From Cryobacterium flavum (GTDB taxonomy: Bacteria > Actinomycetota > Actinomycetes > Actinomycetales > Microbacteriaceae): DNA of 64,000 bases. Made by a program: the position numbers and the translations under genes. Shown in pieces: positions 26,195 through 36,201 of this stretch; position 1 is the stretch's first letter; every line of letters begins with the position of its first letter. The notes under the pieces are model-generated. The model ran no database searches, had not been told where the DNA came from, and saw only the letters and a list, made by a program, of their open reading frames with translations. The stretch is taken from positions 262,987 through 326,986 of the forward strand of contig NZ_FNIB01000003.1 in assembly GCF_900103805.1 (NCBI RefSeq), in the 5' to 3' direction.

Positions 26195-27529
26195 GTGCCA
26201 GACAAACGTACTGACGACGAGAGCGCGCCCGCGCGACCGGTGTCTGCCGCCAAGCGAACCCGTGACGAGCGCGACGACTATCACAGCGAGTTGCCGCCGC
26301 ACACGATCGACAACCTCGCTGCGTCCCTGCCCGAGAGCCTGAGCGTTCCGATCGAGGTGCCGGTCGGGCCCCGCCGCTCGGTGCCTGCCGTGGGCCTGTC
26401 GGCCAGGGGCACCGGCCTCGACACGACCCGGATCGTGTCCACCCCGGCCACCCACACCGTTGAAATCTCGACGCCGGCGCCGGCTCGTTCAGCAGGGGCT
26501 AGCTCGGCCATCGAATCGCTCTCCCGAGCGGATGCCGCCTCCACAGTTCGGCGCGACCGCATCCGTACCGAAAACAGCACGGCCCCCGAGTCGGCCGCCA
26601 TGCTCACCTCTGATCGCCTGCTCGCGGTCAACCGTAAGACCCGCAAGGCGCCGCAGGGCTCCTGGCCCGAATTCGTCTACGCCCTCACTCTGCACCTGGT
26701 CAACCTGGGCGACTCCGCCAAGGTGCAGGCCTACAAGGAGATGGACGAGCGCATCCGCCGCCAGTTTGAGGGCGGCACGCGGTTCGTTCCGATTCTCACC
26801 CGCAAGGGCGGCGTCGGCAAGACCACGGTCACGACCCTGCTCGGAATGGCCCTGGCGGATGCCCGCGACGACCGCATCATCGCCATCGACGCCAACCCCG
26901 ACCGCGGCACACTCTCCGAACGCGTGAGCAAGCAGACCAGGTCGACCGTGCGCGACGTCGTCTCCAAGGCCGCGTCGATCGGCAACTTCACCGACTTCTC
27001 CGCTCTGGTCTCCCGCGACGAAACCCGCCTCGACATTCTCGCCTCCGACACCGACCCGCTGCTCTCCGAGGCGTTCGACGAGAACGACTACAACGTCGTC
27101 GCCGACCTCGCGGCCCGCTACTACTCGATCGCGCTCACCGACTGCGGTACCGGCATCGTGCACTCGGTCATGCGGGCCACCCTGCAGCGCGCCGACTCCA
27201 TCGTGATCGTCTCCGGCGGCAGCGTCGACGAGGCCCGTCTGGCCTCCGAAACTCTCACCTGGCTCGAAGCCAACGGCTACGGCGACCTCGTGCGCAACGC
27301 GATCGTCGCCCTCAACACCGCCACCCAGGGCACCAACCTGGTTCGCCTCGAAGAAATCGAGTCGCACTTTCGCTCCCGCGTACGCGAGATCGTGCGCATC
27401 CCCTACGACCCTCAACTTGCCGCCGGCAGCGTCGTCTCCTACAAAGATCTCAAGCCGATCACCCGGCTGGCAGCACGAACGCTCGCCGAACTGGTCGTCG
27501 AGGGGCTCCCCACCGACCGCAACCTGTAG
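26195..27529 (+). CDS. EspI/MinD-like P-loop ATPase with disordered N-terminus
   Basis: A 444-residue protein. Residues 1-145 are low-complexity (Pro, Arg, Ser, Thr). Residues 150-192 (SWPEFVYALTLHLVNLGDS) resemble the linker before the ATPase in EspI-type proteins of mycobacterial type VII secretion loci. Then comes a SIMIBI ATPase with RKGGVGKTT (203-211), IIAIDANPDRGTLSERV, IALTDCGTGIVHSVM and a switch-like VIVSGGSVDEARLASETL. No other type VII secretion gene is visible here. It follows pyc by 36 bp and may share its transcript. Function unknown; membership of the MinD/ParA class is secure, the EspI link is inference. Confidence 0.8.
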   Translation: MPDKRTDDESAPARPVSAAKRTRDERDDYHSELPPHTIDNLAASLPESLSVPIEVPVGPRRSVPAVGLSARGTGLDTTRIVSTPATHTVEISTPAPARSAGASSAIESLSRADAASTVRRDRIRTENSTAPESAAMLTSDRLLAVNRKTRKAPQGSWPEFVYALTLHLVNLGDSAKVQAYKEMDERIRRQFEGGTRFVPILTRKGGVGKTTVTTLLGMALADARDDRIIAIDANPDRGTLSERVSKQTRSTVRDVVSKAASIGNFTDFSALVSRDETRLDILASDTDPLLSEAFDENDYNVVADLAARYYSIALTDCGTGIVHSVMRATLQRADSIVIVSGGSVDEARLASETLTWLEANGYGDLVRNAIVALNTATQGTNLVRLEEIESHFRSRVREIVRIPYDPQLAAGSVVSYKDLKPITRLAARTLAELVVEGLPTDRNL

Positions 27530-27583
27530 CGAGCCGCGCGCTCGTTCGTCTTTCACACCACCCGCCTACCGAGGAGTCTCCCC

Positions 27584-28075
27584 GTGCCCGAACGCCAGAT
27601 CCGTCTCTTCGGAGATCCGGTGCTGAAGACCGTCTCCGACCCCATCGACGGGATCGACGACCGGGTGCGCGGCCTGGTGCAGGACCTGGTCGACAGCGTG
27701 CGACTGCCTGGGCGGGCCGGCGTCGCGGCCTCGCAGATCGGCGTGAACCTGCGAGCGTTCAGCTACAACGTCGACGGTGTCATCGGCTACATCCTCAACC
27801 CCACGGTCGTTGAACTCTCCGGAGAGCCCGACCTCGTCGACGAGGGCTGCCTCTCCGTTCCGGGACTCTGGTACCCCACCAAGCGCTACCCGTTCGCCCG
27901 GGTCACCGGCATCGACCTCGACAATAATCTCATCGAGCTCTCCGGCACCGGCATCATGGCCCAGGCTTTACAACACGAAACCGATCACCTCGACGGCTAC
28001 CTCTACATCGACCGCCTCGACAAGGACAACCGCAAGGCCGCGATGAAGGAAATCCGAGAGTCCACCTGGTTCTAA
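27584..28075 (+). CDS. def: Peptide deformylase
   Basis: A 163-residue metalloenzyme removing the N-formyl group from nascent proteins. The three motifs are GVAASQIG (motif 1 variant), EGCLSVPG with the metal-binding Cys, and QHETDHLDG with the two metal His and catalytic Glu. The length is somewhat short, as in actinobacterial type enzymes. It starts at GTG 27584 with GAGGAG about 10 nt upstream. No formyltransferase gene adjoins it. Confidence 0.95.
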   Translation: MPERQIRLFGDPVLKTVSDPIDGIDDRVRGLVQDLVDSVRLPGRAGVAASQIGVNLRAFSYNVDGVIGYILNPTVVELSGEPDLVDEGCLSVPGLWYPTKRYPFARVTGIDLDNNLIELSGTGIMAQALQHETDHLDGYLYIDRLDKDNRKAAMKEIRESTWF

Positions 28076-28175
28076 ACTTCCCAACTGTCGAGAGCGCGAA
28101 CTCTCTGCGCTGCCGGCACGGGCGAAGCCTCGTGAGTTCCCTAACGTGAGGGGACGGGGGAAGTATTTCGCGGAG

Positions 28176-28200
28176 TTGCGATGTTTGAGCGGGGAGCGGA
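28176..28200 (+). repeat. Dispersed intergenic repeat, copy 1
   Basis: A 25-bp segment ending GAGCGGGGAGCGGA in the def-fadD spacer matches the reverse complement of 33628-33652 with about three mismatches. Both copies are intergenic. The rest of the 28076-28224 spacer holds only a small GAGAG/CTCTC hairpin near 28090. Confidence 0.65.
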
Positions 28201-28224
28201 ATGCTTTTCCCGGCCCCGACCTAC

Positions 28225-28261
28225 AAAAAAATGCCCGACCCACAATAAGAGTGAGCCGGGC
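28225..28261 (-). terminator. Rho-independent terminator of the acyl-CoA ligase gene
   Basis: On the minus strand a hairpin with arms 28251-28261 and 28233-28243 (9 of 11 pairs, 7-nt loop) is followed by seven T. It begins 12 bp after the stop codon of the fadD gene. Confidence 0.85.
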
Positions 28262-28272
28262 CCGCCCTCAAA

Positions 28273-30105
28273 CTACTCGCGTAGCGAAATCCCCTCAGTA
28301 ACCGGCGCCCCAGAGTACATCGCCTCAATCTCACCGGCGAAGTCCCGCAGAATAATATTGCGCTTGATACTCATCTTCGGCGTTAGATGCCCGCTGTCCT
28401 CGGTGAGCTCAATCGCCAGCAGCGTGAATTTACGAATCGACTCCGCCCGCGACACACCCTCATTGGCATGGTCGACCGCGCGCTGAATCTCCGCGAGCAC
28501 AGTCTTATTGACGGATGCCTGCGCGAGCGACATTCCGGCATCCTCTTGATTGTTGTTCAACCACACCGGCAGCATGTCGGGGTCCAGCGTGATGAGCGCG
28601 CCTATGAACGGCTTCTGGTCGCCGACGACGACGACCTGGCCGATCAGCGGATTCGCGCGAATGGGGTCTTCGAGCGCCGCCGGGGCCACGTTCTTGCCGC
28701 CGGCCGTCACGATGATTTCCTTCTTGCGTCCGGTGATGGTGAGAAAACCGTCGGCGTCGAAATCACCGATGTCGCCGGTTTTCAACCAGCCGTCATCGAA
28801 GGCGTCCGCGGTGGCCTGCGGGTTCTTCCAGTACTCCTTGAAGACGTTGACGCCCTTGACCTCGATCTCGCCGTCGTCCATGACGCGCACCGAGACACCC
28901 GGCAGGGGCGGCCCGACAGTGCCGATTTTGGCCCGGGTGGCCAGCCCAACGGTGGCCGGGGCCGTCGTCTCGGTCAGACCGTAGCCCTCGAGAATGACGA
29001 TACCCAGGCTCTTGAAGAAGTGACCGAGGTGAGCACCCAGCGGCGCCGAACCGGAGACCGCCCAAACGACTTTGCCGCCCATCGCGGCCCGCAACTTGCT
29101 GTAGACGAGCTTGTCGAACAGCGCGAACTTGATCTTCATGCCGAGCGGAATCGGCGTTTCGGCTTGCACCAGCTTGGAATGCTCAACGGCCACGTGGGCC
29201 GCAGCATCGAAGATCTTGCCCTTGCCGCCGGCGACAGCCTTCTGCTGGGCCGAGTTGTAGACCTTTTCGAACACCCGCGGCACTGCGAGTAGAAAGGTCG
29301 GCTGAAAGCTGCCGAGCGCGGCCAGGAGCGTTTTGGTGTCAGCTTGGTGCCCGACGCGCACGCCGGCGTGCACGCACAAGACCGAGATGAATCGGGCAAA
29401 GACGTGGGCAGTCGTGATGAACAGCAGGGTCGAGGCGCCCTCGGGGTGAACCAAGACTTCCTTCAGGGCTACCGCAGCGTTGCGGCTGGTCTCGAGGAAG
29501 TTCGCGTGGGTGAGCACGCAGCCCTTGGGCTTGCCGGTTGAACCGGAGGTGTAGATGAGGGTGGCCATGTCGTCGCCGACGGCGAGGTTGCGGCGGCGTT
29601 CGATCTCGGAGTCCGTCACCTCGACGCCCCCGGCCACGAGCTTGTCGAGGTCGCCCAGGTCGATCTGCCAGACCGAACCAATGGCGGCCAGCTCCGGGTG
29701 CACCTCGTCAAAGCGCGCGAAATGGTCTGCGGTTTCGACGATGACCGCCATGGCGCCGGAGTCGCTGAGGTTCCACTGTACCTGGCTGGGCGAGCTGGTC
29801 TCATAGACCGGTACCAGAATTGCTCCGGCGAACCAGACGGCGAAGTCGATCAGGGTCCACTCGTAGCGGGTCTTGCAGATGAGCCCGATCTTGTCGCCGG
29901 GCTCGATGCCTGCGGCGACGAAACCTTTGGCCAGTGCCACCACCTGGGTGTGGAACTCCCGAGTGGTCACGGGAAGCCACTGGCCGCCCCGCGGCAGCGA
30001 GAACAGAATGAGGTCGGGAGTCGCGGCGAGGCGGTCCATGAGCAGGTCGGTGATGTTGGCGCCAGGATCGGCGGGAACGACGGCGGGCATATCAAACTGT
30101 TTCAC
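28273..30105 (-). CDS. fadD: Long-chain fatty acid--CoA ligase (AMP-binding)
   Basis: A 610-residue adenylate-forming enzyme activating long-chain fatty acids to acyl-CoA. The P-loop motif YTSGSTGKPKG is near residue 190, LEGYGLTETTAPATVG is the A5-type motif, and DGWLKTGDIGDFDADGFLTI plus GRKKEIIVTAGGKNVAP carry the A7/A8 motifs. The family matches the actinobacterial FadD15-like group. ATG start. It is divergent from the ROK kinase and ends at a strong terminator. Confidence 0.93.
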   Translation of the reverse strand: MKQFDMPAVVPADPGANITDLLMDRLAATPDLILFSLPRGGQWLPVTTREFHTQVVALAKGFVAAGIEPGDKIGLICKTRYEWTLIDFAVWFAGAILVPVYETSSPSQVQWNLSDSGAMAVIVETADHFARFDEVHPELAAIGSVWQIDLGDLDKLVAGGVEVTDSEIERRRNLAVGDDMATLIYTSGSTGKPKGCVLTHANFLETSRNAAVALKEVLVHPEGASTLLFITTAHVFARFISVLCVHAGVRVGHQADTKTLLAALGSFQPTFLLAVPRVFEKVYNSAQQKAVAGGKGKIFDAAAHVAVEHSKLVQAETPIPLGMKIKFALFDKLVYSKLRAAMGGKVVWAVSGSAPLGAHLGHFFKSLGIVILEGYGLTETTAPATVGLATRAKIGTVGPPLPGVSVRVMDDGEIEVKGVNVFKEYWKNPQATADAFDDGWLKTGDIGDFDADGFLTITGRKKEIIVTAGGKNVAPAALEDPIRANPLIGQVVVVGDQKPFIGALITLDPDMLPVWLNNNQEDAGMSLAQASVNKTVLAEIQRAVDHANEGVSRAESIRKFTLLAIELTEDSGHLTPKMSIKRNIILRDFAGEIEAMYSGAPVTEGISLRE

Positions 30106-30279
30106 GGCAACTCCTTTGGTACCGGCTGAACGTGCCGCCTGCTCGAGCGCCGAAGAATTCTGCGTTGAGCGGGTGTTTCGTCCAGCGGCAAACTGGTTTA
30201 CTACACTCTAGAGGGTGTCACTGGCAGCCGCCCCGTGCCGCGAGCCCACTTCCCGATCGCCCCGAACGAAAGGTGCCCC

Positions 30280-31224
30280 GTGCACGCCATAGGTATCGAT
30301 ATCGGGGGCACCAAAATTGCCGGGGCGCTGGTCGACGAGGCGGGCACCATCATCCGCTCTGACCGGCAGCCGACCACGCCCGGCAACCCGGGCGAGATCG
30401 AAGACACCGTCGTCGCAATGATTCTGGCTCTGTCCGAGGGTGAAGCTGTCGTCGCTGCGGGGGTGGCTGCGGCCGGGTTCATCGACGCCGCCCAGTCGAC
30501 CGTCTACTACGCGCCGAACATCAGCTGGCGCAACGAGCCGTTCCGCGACAAGCTCGAGGCTCGGCTCGACCTGCCCATCGTCATCGAAAACGATGCCAAT
30601 GCGGCCGGCTGGGCTGAGTTTCGCTTCGGCGCGGGCCGGCCGCACACCGACATGGTCACCCTGACCGTCGGCACCGGCGTCGGCGGGGCGATCGTGACGA
30701 ATAATGCCCTGTTCCGCGGCGGCTTCGGTGCCGGCGCCGAACTCGGCCACCTCCGGGTGGTTCCCGACGGGCTGCCCTGCGGCTGTGGCGCGCACGGCTG
30801 CCTGGAACAATATGGCTCCGGTCGGGCGCTGCTGCGCATCGCCAACGAATTCGCGGATGCCGGCGGCATCGGTCTCGGCCTGGCCGGCGCCCGCGAGCGG
30901 CGCGGCAAACTCACCGGCAAAGAGGTGGGGCGTCTGATCCAGGACGGTGACGGCGGCGCCCTCGCTGCCCTGCGCCAGCTCGGCGGTGCCCTCGGACAGG
31001 CCTGCGCGAGCCTCGGCGCCGTACTCGACCCGCAGGTGTTCGTGTTCGGCGGGGGAGTGGCGGCCGCCGGCGACCTGCTGCTCGAACCGATTCGCGCGGC
31101 CTACCTCGACTACCTGCCGGCGCGCGGCTACCACCCCGAAGCGGAGTTCGCCATCGCCCAGCTGGTGAATGACGCCGGCGTGGTCGGCGCGGCCGATCTG
31201 GCCCGGCTGCACGCGGTGCGTTGA
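30280..31224 (+). CDS. ROK-family sugar kinase (glucokinase-like)
   Basis: A 314-residue ROK protein. ATP-binding segment GIDIGGTKIAGALVDEAG is at the N-terminus, ENDANAAGWAEFRFGAG carries the catalytic Asp, TVGTGVGGAIV follows, and the zinc motif is PCGCGAHGCLEQYGSG. No HTH is present, so it is a kinase rather than a ROK repressor. Most similar in type to actinobacterial glucokinases using ATP or polyphosphate; exact substrate not established. GTG 30280 after GAAAGG (30267-30272) is preferred over the longer reading from 30235. Confidence 0.9.
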   Translation: MHAIGIDIGGTKIAGALVDEAGTIIRSDRQPTTPGNPGEIEDTVVAMILALSEGEAVVAAGVAAAGFIDAAQSTVYYAPNISWRNEPFRDKLEARLDLPIVIENDANAAGWAEFRFGAGRPHTDMVTLTVGTGVGGAIVTNNALFRGGFGAGAELGHLRVVPDGLPCGCGAHGCLEQYGSGRALLRIANEFADAGGIGLGLAGARERRGKLTGKEVGRLIQDGDGGALAALRQLGGALGQACASLGAVLDPQVFVFGGGVAAAGDLLLEPIRAAYLDYLPARGYHPEAEFAIAQLVNDAGVVGAADLARLHAVR

Positions 31225-31306
31225 TCGGGCGCTATGGACGTCGGGGCGGCCTCCGCTTCGATGCGGCGGGCGGACTAAGCTTTTCTAGTCGGATAAAGGA
31301 GTGCGA

Positions 31307-31996
31307 GTGTTCTATTGGATCATGAAGAACATCGTCATCGGCCCGCTGCTGCTCTCGCTGTTTCGACCGTGGATCATCGGCCTGGAGAACATTCCCAAGA
31401 CCGGGCCGGTCATTTTGGCCAGCAATCACCTGTCGTTCATCGACTCGGTGTTTCTGCCGCTGGTCGTGCCGCGCCGCGTGGCGTTTCTGGCCAAGAGCGA
31501 CTATTTCACCGGCAAAGGCCTGAAAGGTTGGGCGACCCGGCAGTTTCTCACCGCCGCCGGGCAGCTTCCGATCGACCGGTCGGGCGGTAAAGCCTCGGAG
31601 GATTCGCTCAATACCGGCCTGCGGGTACTCGGCGAGGGTCGCATCCTCGGAATCTATCCGGAGGGCACTCGCAGCCCGGACTCCCGCCTGTATCGCGGGC
31701 GCACCGGGGTAGCCCGCATGGTGCTGGAATCGGGCGTGACGGTCATTCCGGTGGCCATGATTGATACCGAGAAGGCCATGCCGACCGGCACCAGGATTCC
31801 GCAGGTGCGGCGGATCGGCATTGTGATCGGCACACCGCTCGACTTCACCCGCTTTGAGGGAATGGAGGGCGACCGGTTCGTGCTGCGGAGCGTCACCGAC
31901 GAGCTCATGTACGAACTGCAGCGACTCAGCACGCAGGAGTACGTCGACGTCTACGCCTCCTCGGTCAAAGAGAAGCGGGCCAGCCTTTCGCGCTAG
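31307..31996 (+). CDS. plsC: 1-acylglycerol-3-phosphate O-acyltransferase (PlsC family)
   Basis: A 229-residue membrane-associated acyltransferase. The catalytic N-H-x4-D motif is SNHLSFIDS and the glycerol-phosphate binding motif is YPEGTRSPD; VTVIPVAMIDTEKAMP is a later conserved strand. It makes phosphatidate from lysophosphatidate. GTG 31307 gives MFYW and lies 6 nt from AAAGGA (31295-31300); GTG 31301 abuts the Shine-Dalgarno sequence and is less likely. It follows the ROK gene by 82 bp. Confidence 0.9.
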   Translation: MFYWIMKNIVIGPLLLSLFRPWIIGLENIPKTGPVILASNHLSFIDSVFLPLVVPRRVAFLAKSDYFTGKGLKGWATRQFLTAAGQLPIDRSGGKASEDSLNTGLRVLGEGRILGIYPEGTRSPDSRLYRGRTGVARMVLESGVTVIPVAMIDTEKAMPTGTRIPQVRRIGIVIGTPLDFTRFEGMEGDRFVLRSVTDELMYELQRLSTQEYVDVYASSVKEKRASLSR

Positions 31997-32095
31997 GCTG
32001 CCAGAAGTGCTGTCTGCGCTTTGCGCGCTGCGGCACCTCATCCATTTCGGTTCGGTGCGCGTCACCGGTCCAGTACAGAAAACAGGAACTATCCC

Positions 32096-33466
32096 GTGGT
32101 AGACCCCACCGAGCCCATTGTTGCCGCAGAAGCCTCTGTCATCACGGGTCTGGACCACTGGCGCACCCTACCGATCAAGCAGCAGCCGACCTGGCCCGAC
32201 GCGGCCAAGGTGGCTGCGGCATCCGCTGAACTGGCGACGCAGCCGCCGCTGGTCTTCGCCGGTGAGGTCGACATTCTGCGCGACCGGCTCGCTCAGGCGG
32301 CCGGCGGGCAGGGTTTCCTGCTGCAGGGCGGCGACTGCGCCGAGACGTTCAGCGGGGCCACGGCCGATCAGATTCGCAACCGGGTCAAGACCGTGCTGCA
32401 GATGGCCGTCGTGCTCACCTACGGTGCGTCGATGCCCGTGATCAAGATGGGGCGCATGGCCGGCCAGTTCGCCAAGCCCCGCTCGAGCGACTTCGAAACC
32501 CGCGGCGACGTGACGCTGCCGGCGTACCGCGGCGATATCGTCAACGGCTACCCGTTCACGCCCGAGTCGCGCGAGGCCGACCCGGACCGGCTCGTCAAGG
32601 CCTACCACACGTCGGCGTCGACCCTCAATCTGATTCGTGCGTTCACGCAGGGTGGCTTCGCCGACCTGCGTCAGGTGCACAGCTGGAATCAGGGCTTCGC
32701 CGCCAACCCGGCCAACCAGCAGTACGAGAAGGTGGCCAAGGAGATTGACCGCGCGATCAAATTCATGATCGCCTGCGGCGCCGACTTCGAGGCGATGCGC
32801 CGAACGGAGTTCTACACCAGCCACGAGGGCCTGCTGATGGACTACGAGCGCCCGATGACCCGCATCGACTCCCGCACCGGAACGCCGTACAACACCTCGG
32901 CCCACTTCATCTGGATCGGGGAGCGTACCCGCGACCTCGACGGCGCGCACGTGGACTTTTTGTCGCGGGTACGCAACCCGATCGGTGTCAAGCTCGGCCC
33001 GGCCACCTCGGCCGACGACATGCTGCGCCTGGTCGACAAGCTCGACCCGAACCGCGAACCCGGTCGCCTGACCTTCATCACGCGCATGGGTTCCGGCAAG
33101 ATTCGGGACGCCCTGCCGCCGCTGCTCGAAGCCATCAAGGCGAGCGAGGCGACACCGCTGTGGGTGACTGACCCGATGCACGGCAACGGTGTCACCACAC
33201 CGACCGGCTACAAGACCCGTCGGTTCGATGACGTCGTCGACGAGGTCAAGGGCTTCTTCGAGGCACACCGCGCCGTCGGCACACACCCGGGCGGAATTCA
33301 CGTGGAGCTCACCGGCGACGACGTCACCGAGTGCCTCGGCGGGTCGGAGCACATCGATGAGGCCGCCCTGGCGACCCGCTACGAGTCGCTCTGCGACCCG
33401 CGCCTGAACCACATGCAGTCCCTGGAACTGGCCTTCCTGGTGGCCGAGGAGCTGGCCGCCCGCTAG
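32096..33466 (+). CDS. aroG: 3-deoxy-7-phosphoheptulonate synthase, class II
   Basis: A 456-residue class II DAHP synthase, first step of the shikimate pathway. Diagnostic stretches are FLLQGGDCAETFSGATADQI, VIKMGRMAGQFAKPRSSD, PYNTSAHFIWIGERTRDLDG and CLGGSEHIDEAALATRYESL. The size matches AroG of Mycobacterium (Rv2178c), which also lies by the pknL gene, so the neighbourhood is ancestral. GTG 32096 follows CAGGAA. An in-frame extension to 32021 has no family similarity. Confidence 0.96.
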   Translation: MVDPTEPIVAAEASVITGLDHWRTLPIKQQPTWPDAAKVAAASAELATQPPLVFAGEVDILRDRLAQAAGGQGFLLQGGDCAETFSGATADQIRNRVKTVLQMAVVLTYGASMPVIKMGRMAGQFAKPRSSDFETRGDVTLPAYRGDIVNGYPFTPESREADPDRLVKAYHTSASTLNLIRAFTQGGFADLRQVHSWNQGFAANPANQQYEKVAKEIDRAIKFMIACGADFEAMRRTEFYTSHEGLLMDYERPMTRIDSRTGTPYNTSAHFIWIGERTRDLDGAHVDFLSRVRNPIGVKLGPATSADDMLRLVDKLDPNREPGRLTFITRMGSGKIRDALPPLLEAIKASEATPLWVTDPMHGNGVTTPTGYKTRRFDDVVDEVKGFFEAHRAVGTHPGGIHVELTGDDVTECLGGSEHIDEAALATRYESLCDPRLNHMQSLELAFLVAEELAAR

Positions 33467-33486
33467 CCCCGCCCGCCCCATTCTCT

Positions 33487-33508
33487 GGACGGGGCCCAGG
33501 CCCCGTCC
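33487..33508 (+). terminator. GC-rich hairpin after aroG (possible terminator)
   Basis: A perfect 10-bp inverted repeat, arms 33487-33496 and 33499-33508, with a 2-nt loop, 20 bp after the aroG stop. No T-run follows, so termination is only suggested. Confidence 0.5.
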
Positions 33509-33510
33509 CC

Positions 33511-33534
33511 GGGCCCAGCTTATAAACTGGGCCC
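33511..33534. repeat. Second hairpin, GGGCCCAG inverted repeat
   Basis: GGGCCCAG (33511-33518) and CTGGGCCC (33527-33534) form a perfect 8-bp stem with the AT-rich loop CTTATAAA. It is stacked directly after the first hairpin. Confidence 0.7.
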
Positions 33535-33627
33535 GTGGCCATAAGGTGGGCCCGGTGAGCGGATGCGGCGAGTTGCGTCGTTCCGCCCGGAACGTTTATG
33601 ATGTGGCCAACACAAGGAGGCGGGTCA

Positions 33628-33719
33628 TCCGCTCCTCGCTCAAACATTGCGATGTTCCGGAGGCCTTGCGCGTGTTTCGACAGGCTCAACAACCAGCGTG
33701 CGCAAGACCGCCGAAACAC
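33628..33719 (-). repeat. Dispersed intergenic repeat, copy 2, with adjoining inverted repeats
   Basis: 33628-33652 is the reverse complement of the segment at 28176-28200 (about 22 of 25 matches). It is followed by CTTGCGC (33665-33671) pairing with GCGCAAG (33700-33706), and by GTGTTTCG (33672-33679) pairing with CGAAACAC (33712-33719). The stretch TTTCGACAGGCTCAAC inside is a type of sequence I recall as common between genes in Microbacteriaceae. Confidence 0.6.
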
Positions 33720-33797
33720 CGCAAAACTCGCAACCCCGCGGACAACCCGCCTCCGCCGCTTCCCCGAAGCCGCTCTGAAGCCACGGATTTGATCGAG

Positions 33798-33898
33798 CCG
33801 TGAGTTTTCGAGGTGGGGCATCGTCGAGGTGTGAGTTTTGAACGATTCAACGGCCGAAATCGGGCTAAGACTCACACCTCGGTGACCAAAACTCACGG
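33798..33898. repeat. 101-bp nested palindromic element
   Basis: Outer arms CCGTGAGTTTT (33798-33808) and AAAACTCACGG (33888-33898) are perfect 11-bp inverted repeats. Inner arms CGAGGTGTGAGT (33825-33836) and ACTCACACCTCG (33870-33881) are perfect 12-bp inverted repeats. GTGAGTTTT also occurs as a direct repeat in the left half. It contains no coding frame and could fold as a cruciform or long RNA hairpin. Confidence 0.8.
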
Positions 33899-34136
33899 GT
33901 CGGTGAGCGGATGCCGACCCCGACCACCTGCACCCCTTTGACGACGTCATTTGCCCCGGAAGGATTGGGGCCATGTGGCCTCGTATTTGGCTGCTTTTTG
34001 GACTGGAGCCAACCCGGCGCGCACGTTACTGTCTACGCTCACGCCATGCCTAGGTCAATTCCGCCGATATCCGTGTGTTCGGGAATGAACCAATGTTCAG
34101 GGCCAGAGCGTACGGCTGAGTCGGCGTCGTTGCTGA

Positions 34137-36119
<1,983 letters not shown>

Positions 36120-36201
36120 TCCTTGATTCTACGGAATTCGGCGACGGCACCACTGCACGGCGCGCAGGGGCGCGGCATGCGGGTCGGGACCGGCCGCCCG
36201 G

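Larger units (their letters stand above)
33467..34136. other. 670-bp gene-free region with hairpins and dispersed repeats
   Basis: No credible coding frame lies between aroG and the convergent PASTA kinase gene. The region holds two stacked hairpins (33487-33534), two 14-bp exact copies beginning CGGTGAGCGG (33553-33566 and 33901-33914), a dispersed repeat (33628-33652) followed by nested inverted repeats to 33719, and a 101-bp nested palindrome (33798-33898). Bases 33915-34136 hold nothing I recognise. Confidence 0.8.

Noticed and set aside
28181..28486. Short plus-strand frame beginning MFERGAE in the def-fadD spacer
   Set aside because: It starts inside the dispersed repeat and runs antisense into fadD; a similar MFERGA start occurs at the other repeat copy, so it is repeat-derived.
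33467..34136. Possible tRNA or small RNA gene
   Set aside because: No cloverleaf with T-loop GTTCRA and CCA-type end could be found; only hairpins are visible.
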